Below are positions 14,754 through 23,667 of a stretch of 64,000 nt of DNA, piece after piece. The position numbers and the translations under genes are program-made. Origin of the DNA: Natranaeroarchaeum aerophilus. Its GTDB lineage: Archaea; Halobacteriota; Halobacteria; Halobacteriales; Natronoarchaeaceae. The stretch spans positions 1 through 64,000 of the forward strand of contig NZ_JAKRVY010000009.1 in assembly GCF_023638055.1 (NCBI RefSeq). Direction: 5' to 3'. How positions within the stretch are numbered: position 1 is the stretch's first letter; every line of letters begins with the position of its first letter. Below the pieces are notes generated by a model. It did no database searches. It had not been told where the DNA came from and saw only the letters and a list, made by a program, of their open reading frames with translations.

Positions 14754-16737
14754 TAGGTTCTATGATCAGTTCGACCAGCTTCTGTTCTGCCGCACGCAGG
14801 TGCTGGTGAAAGGTCTGACGCGTGATTCCCATCGTCTCGGCGACTTCTTCACCATCGACTTCGCGTGGCCATTCGAAGTAGCCGTTCATATGGGCAGCTT
14901 TCAGTGCTGTCATCTGTCGGTTCGTGAGCCGATTCTCGATGTCCGTACTGCACTCGTTGAAACTCTCTTTGCGTCCCTCGCGTTCGTGTTTCGATCTGAG
15001 TTCGATCCGGTCGTACTCGGATTCCAGCAGTTCGAGGATCGACCTGACGTCGTATTCCGGTGGAACCTCGAGCGAGATGGTTGCTCGGGAGGGTTCAGCG
15101 CGTATTTTCAGCACGGATGCACCGTAGTCGGCCAGTGTGTCGAACGGTTCCGTGGAGCTGACTCCGATCGCAAACTGATGACCGTCGTCTGTCTCGGAGA
15201 TCCTCCGGACGCTCTCGACATCCGGTAGAGAGAGCAGTTCCTCGACCTCTCCTCCGATCTGTGGCACCTGTATATATATTTCAGAGCCCTTCTCACCGAC
15301 CAGACCGATATACTCTATCTCGGAATCGATCGCACCGGCGAATGCGGAGAGCAAAAACGTCTCGTCGTACAGCTCCAGTTCGAGTTCGATGACGCTGGAA
15401 GTAGTCAGTATTCGCGCTGTTTCGACGGTGTTGAGTCCGCTAGCGATCATCTGTCCGATCGACTCGAACAGCTGCGCTTCGCGGCTGTCGAGGGCGTTAT
15501 CCCCTTCGGCGTAGACCCCGAGCGCACCGTACTGTTTCTGCTGGTATATCAACGGGACGACCGTAAGCCGCCGTGCGCCGACTGATTCTGGCGCAAGCAC
15601 AGCGTCCGTTTCGGAGCCGATCGTACAGGTTTCGACAGTTCCTGACTCGATTGCATCTCCAACGGCAGCCGGCATCGAGTCGAGCTCGATCTTCGACTCG
15701 ATGCCCTCGACCGTCCCCGAGTACGAAGAGAGCTCGAACTGCGTGTCGGTCGGGTTCGTTCTTCCGATCCAGCTGGCGACGTAGTTCTCCGAATCGACGA
15801 CCTCGTCACAGACCGACTGAACGATCACTTCTCGGTCGTTTTCCTCGACGAGGATGCGTGAAATATCGCTGAGCAATCCGTTGACCCGCATGATGATCCG
15901 CTGGAGTACTGTCCGTTCGGCAGCCAGCTTCTCAGCGCGCTGCTCTGCGAGCTGTTTGGTCCTCTTGCGGTCCGTGACGTCGTTCTGGAACCCGACGTAA
16001 TGAGCGAGATTGCCGTCATTATCGTAGATTGGTGCCACCGTTAGTTCGTTCCAGAACGGTGTACCGTCGCTCCGGTAGTTGCGTATTTCCACCGTGACCT
16101 GCTCTTCGTCCTCGATTGCGTCAGCGAGTTCGCCGACGACTTCCGGGTCCGTCCCCGGACCCTGTAGGAGTCGAGGGTTGCGACCGAGCATCTGCTCTTC
16201 GTCGTAGCCGGTCAGCTCTGACCAGGCCTCGTTGACGAATACGAGCGGGTTGCCGGGCAGCGAGGGATCGCTCATCGTCACTCCGATCGGCGATTCCTGT
16301 ACTGCTCGCGAAATCTCCTCTACCGTCGGTCGGTTCGCTTCGATTTCTTCCCTGTTAACCGGCTTTGCTCCCCTGGTGGTCACCTCATTGACTTCGATAC
16401 GCAGCTGTTCGAGCGACGCCGACCCATTCTTCCGGAGAAACCGGCTCACGCCGTTCTCGAACGCGCGAGTCGTAATCTCCTGTTGCTCCGAATTGGTAAA
16501 GAGGATCACCGGCAGCTCCGGGTGTGTCTCCCTGACTGCTGACAACAGCGACAGTCCGTCGTCGCCCGGCAGGTCGTGCTCGCTGACGAGACAGTCGAAC
16601 TGCCGTGCGGATAGTTTGGCGAGAGCTGCTGTAGCTTGTTCGACATGTTCGACCTGACAGCCAGCGTCCTCCAGGGTGGCTACTACTCGTTGGGCACCAC
16701 CCTCCGGATGGACCAGCAGCGTTTGGGCGGTAGACAT
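14749..16737 (-). CDS. bat: Bacterio-opsin activator Bat with degenerate receiver and LOV-like PAS
   Basis: 662 aa from ATG 16737. Order: receiver-like domain (about 5-118), PAS domain of LOV type (about 140-258), GAF (about 285-445), Bat-specific beta-rich region (about 450-590) and C-terminal HTH_10 (LTNRQMTALKAAHMNGYFEWPRE and onward, about 600-660). The receiver has Glu53 where Asp is phosphorylated and lacks the acidic pair, though Thr81 and Lys103 remain. The LOV core GRNPRLLQG has Pro188 in place of the photoactive Cys but keeps the flavin-contacting NYRSDGTPFWN and GFQNDVT. It probably activates hop and crtY, senses oxygen/redox or light, and diverges from hop. Confidence 0.92.
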   Translation of the reverse strand: MSTAQTLLVHPEGGAQRVVATLEDAGCQVEHVEQATAALAKLSARQFDCLVSEHDLPGDDGLSLLSAVRETHPELPVILFTNSEQQEITTRAFENGVSRFLRKNGSASLEQLRIEVNEVTTRGAKPVNREEIEANRPTVEEISRAVQESPIGVTMSDPSLPGNPLVFVNEAWSELTGYDEEQMLGRNPRLLQGPGTDPEVVGELADAIEDEEQVTVEIRNYRSDGTPFWNELTVAPIYDNDGNLAHYVGFQNDVTDRKRTKQLAEQRAEKLAAERTVLQRIIMRVNGLLSDISRILVEENDREVIVQSVCDEVVDSENYVASWIGRTNPTDTQFELSSYSGTVEGIESKIELDSMPAAVGDAIESGTVETCTIGSETDAVLAPESVGARRLTVVPLIYQQKQYGALGVYAEGDNALDSREAQLFESIGQMIASGLNTVETARILTTSSVIELELELYDETFLLSAFAGAIDSEIEYIGLVGEKGSEIYIQVPQIGGEVEELLSLPDVESVRRISETDDGHQFAIGVSSTEPFDTLADYGASVLKIRAEPSRATISLEVPPEYDVRSILELLESEYDRIELRSKHEREGRKESFNECSTDIENRLTNRQMTALKAAHMNGYFEWPREVDGEEVAETMGITRQTFHQHLRAAEQKLVELIIEPN

Positions 16738-16879
16738 AGTTATACGTTGGTTCGCATCGGGTAATACCTTCCGGCAGTTTTTGCTACCCACGAACCGAAC
16801 TCCGTTGTCGAGTAGCTGCTGGTCGCTGTTTTGCTCTGCACGGTGGGCAGCCGCATCCCCCAGTGCAAACTGAAATCAT

Positions 16880-16904
16880 ACTAGTAAGGTCATGTTGTTA
16901 TTAT
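16880..16904 (+). promoter_or_regulatory. hop promoter with Bat-type upstream element
   Basis: ACTAGTAAGG (16880-16889) followed by TTGTTATTATG (16894-16904) as TATA box, about 28 nt before ATG 16932. The upstream element next to a weak TATA is the layout described for bop in Halobacterium. The rest of 16738-16931 contains the bat promoter (GGTATTACC on the minus strand near 16762-16770). Confidence 0.7.
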
Positions 16905-16931
16905 GTCCAACTCCCCCATTCCCAACGTATT

Positions 16932-17795
16932 ATGTTAGAGGCGATAGCCGGTGATGCGGCCGCGATAGCACAGTTCGGGACGTTCCTCGAGATGACCCAG
17001 CCAGAAATCTTCGAGGCAGTGCAGGATGACGCGTTGCTTAGCGCCTCGTTCTGGGTAAACATCGCGCTTGCCGGGCTGTCAATCCTGCTGTTCGTGTATA
17101 TGGGGCGTAACGTCGAAGATCCACGATCCCAGCTGATCTTCGTCGCGACGCTGATGGTTCCGCTCGTCTCCATCTCCAGCTACACCGGACTTGTGTCCGG
17201 TCTGACGATCAGTTTCCTGGAGATGCCGGCGAATCACGCACTCGGGGGCGAAGAAGTACTAACCATGTGGGGCCGCTACCTCACCTGGGCACTGTCGACA
17301 CCGATGATCCTGCTCGCACTCGGCTTGCTTGCAGGCTCTAACGTAACCGATCTGTTCACGGCGATTGTCGCTGACATCGGGATGTGTGTGACCGGGCTCG
17401 CCGCCGCGCTGACCGTGTCCTCTCACGGTCTGCGCTGGTTCTGGTACTTCATCAGCTGCATGTTCTTCCTGGTCGTCCTCTACGTCCTGTTGGTCAAGTG
17501 GCCGGAGGACGCCAAGGCGAACGGAACGGATGAAATCTTCAACACGCTGAAGATTCTCACCGTCGCGATGTGGCTCGGCTACCCGATCTTCTGGGCACTC
17601 GGTGCCGAGGGGATCGCGATCATCGAGAGCGTTGCAATTACGTCGTGGGCCTACAGTGGCCTCGACATCGTCGCGAAGTACATCTTCGCGTTCCTGCTAC
17701 TGAACTGGGTCGTCAACAACGAGTCGATTATCGCCGACATGCCGACGCTCGGCTCCGGCTCCGCCGCATCGGGCGCGGCCCCTGCTGACGACTGA
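16932..17795 (+). CDS. hop: Halorhodopsin, light-driven inward chloride pump
   Basis: 287 aa from ATG 16932, seven transmembrane helices. Helix C is RYLTWALSTPMILLA with Thr118, Ser122 and Ala129, the TSA triplet of Natronomonas-type halorhodopsin rather than the DTD of proton pumps. Retinal Schiff-base Lys249 and counter-ion Asp245 lie in SGLDIVAKYIFAF. The WFWYFISC and FNTLKILTVAMWLGYP blocks and ADD end also match. The loop between helices B and C (MPANHALGGEEVLTMWG) is about ten residues shorter than in NpHR. It needs retinal made by the neighbouring crtY and brp products and is probably Bat-controlled. Confidence 0.96.
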   Translation: MLEAIAGDAAAIAQFGTFLEMTQPEIFEAVQDDALLSASFWVNIALAGLSILLFVYMGRNVEDPRSQLIFVATLMVPLVSISSYTGLVSGLTISFLEMPANHALGGEEVLTMWGRYLTWALSTPMILLALGLLAGSNVTDLFTAIVADIGMCVTGLAAALTVSSHGLRWFWYFISCMFFLVVLYVLLVKWPEDAKANGTDEIFNTLKILTVAMWLGYPIFWALGAEGIAIIESVAITSWAYSGLDIVAKYIFAFLLLNWVVNNESIIADMPTLGSGSAASGAAPADD

Positions 17796-17852
17796 TCGGA
17801 CCCGGATTCGACGAGTCGCCTTTTTTATTGTCGCGCTCCAGAGTACCTACTG

Positions 17853-18917
17853 ATGAGTGACACTTCCAGCCCTACTGCAGAGCGACTCGTGGCAGCGCTT
17901 GCTGGGCGGCGGTTAGAGGGGGCCGCTAGGCTGGCACTTCTTCCGGGCTGGATCACGCTCCTTGCGACCTCGGTCCTTGTCACGATCGTCGGGACGGAGA
18001 TTCCGCTTTCGATACAGTTGGCCCCACTATTCTTGAGCGTCCTCCTGCTGGGACTTCCCCACGGTGCGGTCGACCATCTCGTCACTCCCCGTGCGAGAGG
18101 AACGGCTCTGACGATTCGGTCGATGGCCGAGGTCGGTGTGGTCTACGCCGTCCTCGGCAGTGGCTACGCTGTCGTCTGGTTTCTCTCGCCTGCCGCCGCG
18201 TTCGTTTTCTTTATCCTGCTCACCTGGTTCCACTGGGGGCAAGGGGACATCCACCCGGTTCGCGAACTCGTCGGCGGCAACCACGTCCGGGGTCCCGGTG
18301 GGACGGCACTGACCGCTCTCGTCCGCGGCGGCGCACCGATGCTAGTGCCGCTGGTCGCGTTCCCGGGTGAGTACCGACGCGTCGCCGAGTGGATCGTCGG
18401 CGTCGTCGACCCGGGCGCTGTCGGCGCTCTGGATCCGTTCTTTACTGCCGAGGCACGGCTCCTGGTGGCCGCGCTGTACGGGGCACTCGTCGTCGGTGCG
18501 CTCTCGCTCGGGTGGGTCCGCAGGACGGATTCTCGTCCGTGGCGGATCGATGCTGTCGAAACCGGATTACTGGTCGGGTTTTTTGCTACCGTCCCACCAC
18601 TGCTTGCGATCGGCCTGTACTTCTGTTTCTGGCACTCGCTTCGACACATCGTCCGGTTCCTGTTGCTGGACGAGCACGTGGAGAGCGAGATTGCCGATGG
18701 GGCCGTCGTCACTCCACTGTCCCGGTTTGCCCGCGACGCTGCCCCGCTGACGGCGCTTTCGCTCGTGTTCGGTGTCGCGCTCTACCTGTTGCTGCCGGGA
18801 GCCGCAACCGATCCCGGGAGCCTGATGGGGGTCTATCTGGTCTTTATCGCCGTGCTAACGCTCCCACACGTTGCCTTCGTTTCCGTCCTCGATTACTACG
18901 ATGGGTTCTGGCGATGA
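17853..18917 (+). CDS. brp: Brp/Blh-family beta-carotene 15,15'-dioxygenase
   Basis: 354 aa, with about eight transmembrane helices. Iron-binding His motifs of the Brp/Blh family are present: LPHGAVDHL, TWFHWGQGD and FWHSLRHIVRF, in order, plus LPHVAFV near the end. It cleaves beta-carotene into two retinals in the membrane. It lies 57 nt after hop, across a T-rich stretch (TTTTTTATT at 17822-17830) that could be the hop terminator or its own TATA box. No ACTAGTAAGG element precedes it, so read-through from hop is likely. Confidence 0.93.
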   Translation: MSDTSSPTAERLVAALAGRRLEGAARLALLPGWITLLATSVLVTIVGTEIPLSIQLAPLFLSVLLLGLPHGAVDHLVTPRARGTALTIRSMAEVGVVYAVLGSGYAVVWFLSPAAAFVFFILLTWFHWGQGDIHPVRELVGGNHVRGPGGTALTALVRGGAPMLVPLVAFPGEYRRVAEWIVGVVDPGAVGALDPFFTAEARLLVAALYGALVVGALSLGWVRRTDSRPWRIDAVETGLLVGFFATVPPLLAIGLYFCFWHSLRHIVRFLLLDEHVESEIADGAVVTPLSRFARDAAPLTALSLVFGVALYLLLPGAATDPGSLMGVYLVFIAVLTLPHVAFVSVLDYYDGFWR

Positions 18918-18962
18918 CCGGATACCGGAACCGCTAATTCGGGACGACCGAAATTCGGGACT

Positions 18963-19727
18963 GTGACCGAACGCGATGGGACCCGGGTCGATTGCCACGT
19001 GAAAATACTCGACGACGGCGTCGCCGAGCGGGCAAAGGCACGCGGGATTGACGTACTCGTGTACGCTCCTCATTTCATGCCCTTGCCCGAGATAGAGCGC
19101 CGAGCGGATCGCTTTTCGGACGACGAACTGCTCGTGGTTCCCGCCCGCGAGGTGTTCACCGGCTCGTGGCGCGATCGCAAACACGTCCTCGCGATGGGAC
19201 TGTCCGAGCCGATTCCCGACTTCATCTCGCTCGATGGTGCGATGACAGAACTCGCTCGGCAGGACGCCACTGTGATCGTGCCCCATCCCGAGTTTCTCAC
19301 GGTTGGACTATCCGCAGACGACGTCGTGGCCCACCGTGAGCGGATCGACGCCGTCGAGGTATGCAATCTGAAACACTGGCCACGACACACCACCCGGGCC
19401 CGCGAGATTGCGCGTGCCGTTGACGCTCCGGTTACCGCGTCCTCGTATGCTCACCTCCCTGGCTCTGTCGGCCTGGCGTGGACGACGTTCGACCACGAAA
19501 TCGGAACTCAGGACGAACTGTGTGCTGCACTGCAGGACGGCGTTTCACGCCAGGCCTGTCGTCGTCAAGGGTGGAGCTCCCGGCTCCAGTCGGTCGCGGA
19601 GTTCGCACATCTCGGCTGGGAGAACACCGGCAAGAAGTTCGATCGGATCGTTCTCTCGGGGACGGAAGCGACACATCCAGACCGACCACTGTACGAGGGA
19701 CGATTTGACGACGTTTCGGTGTACTAG
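18963..19727 (+). CDS. PHP-like (PHP-associated) protein
   Basis: 254 aa from a GTG start 45 nt after brp. The order of motifs suggests a PHP-domain phosphoesterase relative: VDCHVK (in place of DxHxH), LVVPAREVFT, VIVPHPEFLT, IDAVEVCNLKH and SSYAHLPGSVG. The first HxH is HxK and several other ligands differ from PHP consensus, so catalysis is uncertain. PHP-associated proteins of this size are common in haloarchaea. A link to phototrophy is only positional. Its end overlaps the convergent gene at 19724 by 4 nt. Confidence 0.7.
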   Translation: MTERDGTRVDCHVKILDDGVAERAKARGIDVLVYAPHFMPLPEIERRADRFSDDELLVVPAREVFTGSWRDRKHVLAMGLSEPIPDFISLDGAMTELARQDATVIVPHPEFLTVGLSADDVVAHRERIDAVEVCNLKHWPRHTTRAREIARAVDAPVTASSYAHLPGSVGLAWTTFDHEIGTQDELCAALQDGVSRQACRRQGWSSRLQSVAEFAHLGWENTGKKFDRIVLSGTEATHPDRPLYEGRFDDVSVY

Positions 19728-20212
19728 ACGCCGATTGATGACCGCGCAGCGTCGAGCGCCATCAGCGGGACATCGTAGATGATCACTGCCGCGACGACGA
19801 GCTCGGCCAGCGTAACCACGACCGTCATCAGCGTCGAACGATTGCTGCTCACCGCGACGCCGACCGGGAGACCGAACTCCTTCTTCCAGATCGGGTAAAA
19901 CAGCGCAATGCCACGCTTGCTCCCCGCTATATCGAGCACATAATGTGTCAACACGCCGATCCAGACGTACTGGAGGTTCCCGTCGAAAAAGTACGGGAAC
20001 GCAACGAACAGTGCCAGAATCGGGAGGTTGTGCAGCGTTTTCCGGTGCTTCCCGAAGTCCGTATCGACGTCGGGGAACAGCGCGCCGAGCGTGACGGGAA
20101 TGCCGACTGCGACCATCGTAATAAACGTGGTCTCGTCACCGGCGGGCTCGAGCAGGTACGCGAGACCGATGCTCAGGAAGACGGCGTTGAGCACGTGTCC
20201 TTTTTTGTTCAT
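19724..20212 (-). CDS. YdjM/DUF457-type membrane-bound metal-dependent hydrolase
   Basis: 162 aa from ATG 20212 (MNKKGHVLNAVFLS). Four transmembrane helices with the family motifs LFPDVDTDFGKHRKTLHNL and LTHYVLDIAGSKRGIALFYPIWKKEF, which supply conserved His/Asp residues thought to bind metal. The biological role is not known; a relative in E. coli is LexA-regulated. The in-frame extension to 20347 is basic and not credible. Monocistronic, convergent with the PHP-like gene. Confidence 0.85.
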   Translation of the reverse strand: MNKKGHVLNAVFLSIGLAYLLEPAGDETTFITMVAVGIPVTLGALFPDVDTDFGKHRKTLHNLPILALFVAFPYFFDGNLQYVWIGVLTHYVLDIAGSKRGIALFYPIWKKEFGLPVGVAVSSNRSTLMTVVVTLAELVVAAVIIYDVPLMALDAARSSIGV

Positions 20213-20285
20213 TTGGGTGTACTCGGTGTCTCCGGCCGCCCGCCGAATGATACTTTCCCTTCGTGTCGTACTACTGGCTGGATAC

Positions 20286-20819
20286 TTACGGTTGGTTTCG
20301 GAGTTCCGTGAGAACATCGTCAAGCGCCTGTCTGACGGTCGCGGCACGAACCGTCGACCGGTCGCCCTCGAATTCGTAGCGTGAGACCGTTGTGTACGAC
20401 TCGTTCGTGTCCCACGGCCCGGCGTACGCGACGGCGATATACACCGTCCCGACAGGAGTCTCCTCGGTTCCGCCGCCCGGCCCCGCGACGCCGGTTATAC
20501 CCACGCCCCAGGTCACGTCAGCAGTATCCCGAACGCCGCTGGCCATCTGTCGGGCGACCGGTTCGCTGACCGCGCCGTAGTCGTCGAGATCCTCACGGTT
20601 GACCCCCAGTAGTTGCCGCTTTGCGTCGTACGCGTAGGTGACAAGCGAGCGGTCGAAGTAGTCACTGGAACCGGGGACTGCCGTCAGCGCTGCGCCCATG
20701 AGTCCGCCGGTACATGACTCTGCGGTGGCAATGGTGGCGTCTCGGTCACGGAGCTCGTCACCGAGTTCGGCGGCGAGATCAGTCCCGGGTGGTTTCGTGC
20801 TGTCGTCCGGTTCGTTCAT
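20286..20819 (-). CDS. pncC: CinA C-terminal domain / nicotinamide-nucleotide amidase
   Basis: 177 aa; the whole protein is a CinA_C domain. The signature TIATAESCTGGLMGAALTAVPGSSDYF, then VTYAYDAKRQLLGV and GITGVAGPGGGTEETPVGTVYIAV are characteristic. It would deamidate NMN to nicotinic acid mononucleotide in pyridine-nucleotide recycling. The N-terminal 20 residues are polar and disordered. Divergent from the aminotransferase gene. Confidence 0.9.
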   Translation of the reverse strand: MNEPDDSTKPPGTDLAAELGDELRDRDATIATAESCTGGLMGAALTAVPGSSDYFDRSLVTYAYDAKRQLLGVNREDLDDYGAVSEPVARQMASGVRDTADVTWGVGITGVAGPGGGTEETPVGTVYIAVAYAGPWDTNESYTTVSRYEFEGDRSTVRAATVRQALDDVLTELRNQP

Positions 20820-20896
20820 ACCGGCGAATCGGTCGGCACCGTCTTGAATCCACGTCGTCTCGAAAGAGACTCCTGTCGCCGCTCGAACGGGTTGGC

Positions 20897-21994
20897 ATGA
20901 GCAACGACCGCCCGCTGTTCTTTCAGGTCATGCAGTACGCCGACCGAGCCGACGGTGACGTGATCAATATGGTAAGTGGCAGCCCCGACTGGGAACCCCC
21001 TGCCGCGCTTCGCGAGGGGCTCGTCGAGTACGCTGGGGGTAAGCCCGAAACATTCCAGTACCAGCCCAGCGAGGGGTTGACGAAACTACGCGCCGAGATT
21101 GCCGACCGCCGAGGGGTCGACCTCGAACAGGTCGTCGTCACGAACGGCGGCGCGGAGGCGAACTACCTCGCGATGGCCGCAGCGCTGGAGCGTTCGAGAG
21201 GTAGTGAGGTACTGCTCACCGATCCGGTGTACCCGTACTATCCCCAGAAAGCGGAGATACTGGGCGGTGTTCCGGAGTACGTCGCCACCGATGCGGACGG
21301 CTCGCTCGACCCCGCACAGGTCCGTGACGCCGCCACCCAGGAGACCGCGGCGATCGTCGTCACCACACCGAACAACCCCAGCGGCGCGGTCTACGACGAG
21401 GCGACGATGCGCGAGCTCGTGGCGATTGCGGAGGACGTCGACGCTATACTTGTCAGCGACGAGGTATACGACCACTTCGACTACTCCGGCACCTTTGCGA
21501 GCGCGCTGGCGGTCGACTCCGAACATCGCATCGTCACCAACTCCTTCTCGAAGTCGCTGGCGATCACAGGGTTCCGAGTCGGCTATGCAGTGGTTCCCGA
21601 CGCGCTGGTCGACCCGGTGAAGACGCGGCACATGCTGGTCAACGTGGCTGGAAGTCGTCCTGCACAGTATGCCGTTCTGCAGGCGCTACAGGGAACCGAG
21701 ACGGAGTACTACCGGGAGAACCGCGAACGGATGCACGCGCGAATCGAGGCGTTCACCGACGGTCTCGAACGGGCGGGAGCCGAATACACGATCCCTGATG
21801 GCGGCTTCTACGTGCTCGCGCGCTTCCCCGATTTCCCGGGGACACTTGCGAACGTCGAGCAGTTGATCGACGACACCGGGGTCGCAGGAATGCCCGGTGA
21901 GGCGTTTGGGAGCGCCCGCGACGAGTGGCTTCGATTCGCCTTGCTCTCGCCGCGCGTCGAGGAGGCCGCGGATCGGCTCGCGGAGTATTTTTAG
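20897..21994 (+). CDS. PLP-dependent aminotransferase, class I/II
   Basis: 365 aa from ATG 20897 (MSNDRPLFFQVMQYA); the upstream in-frame extension overlaps the divergent cinA gene and is rejected. Family blocks: GSPDWEPP, YQPSEGLTKLRAEIA, VVTNGGAEANYL, TTPNNPSGAVY, ILVSDEVYDHFDY and the PLP-lysine loop TNSFSKSLAITGFRVGYAVVP. It resembles aspartate/alanine aminotransferases; the amino acid specificity cannot be told. A 7-bp hairpin (GGGTCGG 22023-22029, CCGACCC 22039-22045) follows its stop. Confidence 0.92.
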   Translation: MSNDRPLFFQVMQYADRADGDVINMVSGSPDWEPPAALREGLVEYAGGKPETFQYQPSEGLTKLRAEIADRRGVDLEQVVVTNGGAEANYLAMAAALERSRGSEVLLTDPVYPYYPQKAEILGGVPEYVATDADGSLDPAQVRDAATQETAAIVVTTPNNPSGAVYDEATMRELVAIAEDVDAILVSDEVYDHFDYSGTFASALAVDSEHRIVTNSFSKSLAITGFRVGYAVVPDALVDPVKTRHMLVNVAGSRPAQYAVLQALQGTETEYYRENRERMHARIEAFTDGLERAGAEYTIPDGGFYVLARFPDFPGTLANVEQLIDDTGVAGMPGEAFGSARDEWLRFALLSPRVEEAADRLAEYF

Positions 21995-22121
21995 CGCAGC
22001 CCTTTCGGGGTAGTCGGACTATGGGTCGGCCCTGCCCACCGACCCCGGGCGTCCATGCACTCTGGCCGCCCGATCCCGTATAAACCGACGGGTACACAAG
22101 CCCGCGAGCGGTAGCGCGGGT

Positions 22122-23315
22122 ATGAGCAGCATCGACGTCGAGGCGGTCGACGAGGTCGAGGAGGGGTCGACGGAGCCGGATGATGGGTCTGTCGATCCGA
22201 CCGATGAGAGTGATGACGACGGGGTCGAGGTTGACGTCGAACCGGGTATCGAAATCACGTCCGATACGCCCGAGTACGTCCTCTACGGCGGGAAAGGCGG
22301 TGTTGGGAAGACCACGATGGCCGCGGCGACCGCTCTGGCCAGTGCCGAGTCGGGGACGAAAACGCTGGTCGTCTCGACCGATCCGGCCCACTCGCTGTCG
22401 GACACCTTCGAGGCCGACATCTCGCCGCGTCCGGAACGGATTCGTGAGGACGTCCCGCTGTACGCCGCGGAGATCGATCCGGATGATGCGATGGAGGAGA
22501 ACGCAGCGATGTTCGGCGGTGGCGCTGGGGCCGAACCCGGGTCTGCAGGCGGCCCGGAGATGAGTGCGGAGGCCGGGGCGGGTACTGACCCACAGGGCGG
22601 TCTGGGTGGTCTTGGCGACCTGCTCGGCGGTGATGGACCCATGGATATGCTGATGGGCGGATCGATGCCCGGATCGGATGAGGCGGTGGCGATCCAGAAA
22701 CTCATCGAGTACATGGATGATCCGCGTTTTGATCGGGTGGTAGTCGATACTGCGCCGACGGGTCATACCCTGCGGCTGCTCGAACTCCCCGAGATCATGG
22801 ATACCATGGTCGGTCGGGTCCTCGCGATGCGCGAGCGTTTCAGCGGCATGCTCGACGGCGTCAAGGGGATGTTCGGCGGCGAGGACGTCCCTGACGAGGG
22901 GGGCGTCGACGAGCTACGAGAGCTCAGCGAGCGGATCGAACGCCTCCGTGAGACGCTTCGCGATCCGGCACAGACGGACTTTCGCGTCGTGATGGTGCCC
23001 GAGGAGATGAGCGTCTTCGAGAGCCAGCGGCTCGTCGACCAGTTGCGTGAGTTCGAGATTCCGGTTGGGACGGTGGTAGTGAACAAGGTGATGGAGGACC
23101 TAGCGGACGTGACCGACGATGTCGACGCCGACCAGTTCGTCACGCCGAACCTCGACAGTTGCGAGTTCTGTCAGCGTCGCTGGGACGTCCAGCAGGAGGC
23201 GTTGCAGTCGGCTCACGAACTGTTCCGCGGCCACGATATTAAACGCGTTCCGCTCTTTGCCGACGAAGTGCGAGGCGAGCGAATGCTCCGGACTGTTGCT
23301 CGGTGTCTCAAGTGA
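22122..23315 (+). CDS. ArsA/GET3-family ATPase
   Basis: 397 aa. An acidic, disordered N-terminus (residues 1-50) precedes the deviant Walker A GGKGGVGKTTMA (56-67), then STDPAHSLSD (switch I), VVDTAPTGHTLRLLELP (switch II) and VVVNKV. A Gly/Met-rich insert (about 130-185) is where Get3 holds tail-anchored helices. A CxxC (CEFCQ) near residue 350 matches the Get3 zinc dimer motif. It may be a tail-anchored protein targeting factor; an arsenite role is unlikely without ars neighbours. TATA-like GTATAAACC at 22077-22085 precedes it. Confidence 0.9.
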   Translation: MSSIDVEAVDEVEEGSTEPDDGSVDPTDESDDDGVEVDVEPGIEITSDTPEYVLYGGKGGVGKTTMAAATALASAESGTKTLVVSTDPAHSLSDTFEADISPRPERIREDVPLYAAEIDPDDAMEENAAMFGGGAGAEPGSAGGPEMSAEAGAGTDPQGGLGGLGDLLGGDGPMDMLMGGSMPGSDEAVAIQKLIEYMDDPRFDRVVVDTAPTGHTLRLLELPEIMDTMVGRVLAMRERFSGMLDGVKGMFGGEDVPDEGGVDELRELSERIERLRETLRDPAQTDFRVVMVPEEMSVFESQRLVDQLREFEIPVGTVVVNKVMEDLADVTDDVDADQFVTPNLDSCEFCQRRWDVQQEALQSAHELFRGHDIKRVPLFADEVRGERMLRTVARCLK

Positions 23316-23352
23316 AAAATATTAGTTGAGGCCGCCGGAAAGTCTCGCTATA

Positions 23353-23667
23353 ATGACCGATACCGTTCTGTCCATGCTCGTGGCGACTGCCGTCCTTACG
23401 CTGATTGGGGTACTTATCAAATACTTCGGCGTCGTCGAGTTGATCGCGGGCTACGATCCGGACAAAATCGAGGATGAGGACGGACTCGCTACCTTCATCG
23501 GGACGCAAACCCTGTACGTGGCGGCGCTCACTGCCATCGTTGCCGGGTTCGAGTATACACAACCGTTCGATGGCTATCAGGGAATCTGGATCGTCTTTGT
23601 CGTCGGGACCCTGGCGGTAACCGTTCGGATGGTCCGTGGTGCACGCCGGTACGAGAAACCTGTATAG
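23353..23667 (+). CDS. Three-helix membrane protein, 104 aa
   Basis: ATG 23353 (MTDTVLSMLVATAV). Three transmembrane helices (about 5-27, 52-72 and 77-98), with a short soluble loop GYDPDKIEDEDGLATFIG. It resembles DUF3784-type proteins but is not firmly assigned. It lies 37 nt after the Get3-like gene and may share its transcript. Convergent with the SDR gene with no gap. Confidence 0.7.
   Translation: MTDTVLSMLVATAVLTLIGVLIKYFGVVELIAGYDPDKIEDEDGLATFIGTQTLYVAALTAIVAGFEYTQPFDGYQGIWIVFVVGTLAVTVRMVRGARRYEKPV

Noticed and set aside
22023-22045. 7-bp hairpin after the aminotransferase gene
   Set aside because: No T-run follows and the stem is short; it is mentioned with the gene but not listed as a terminator.
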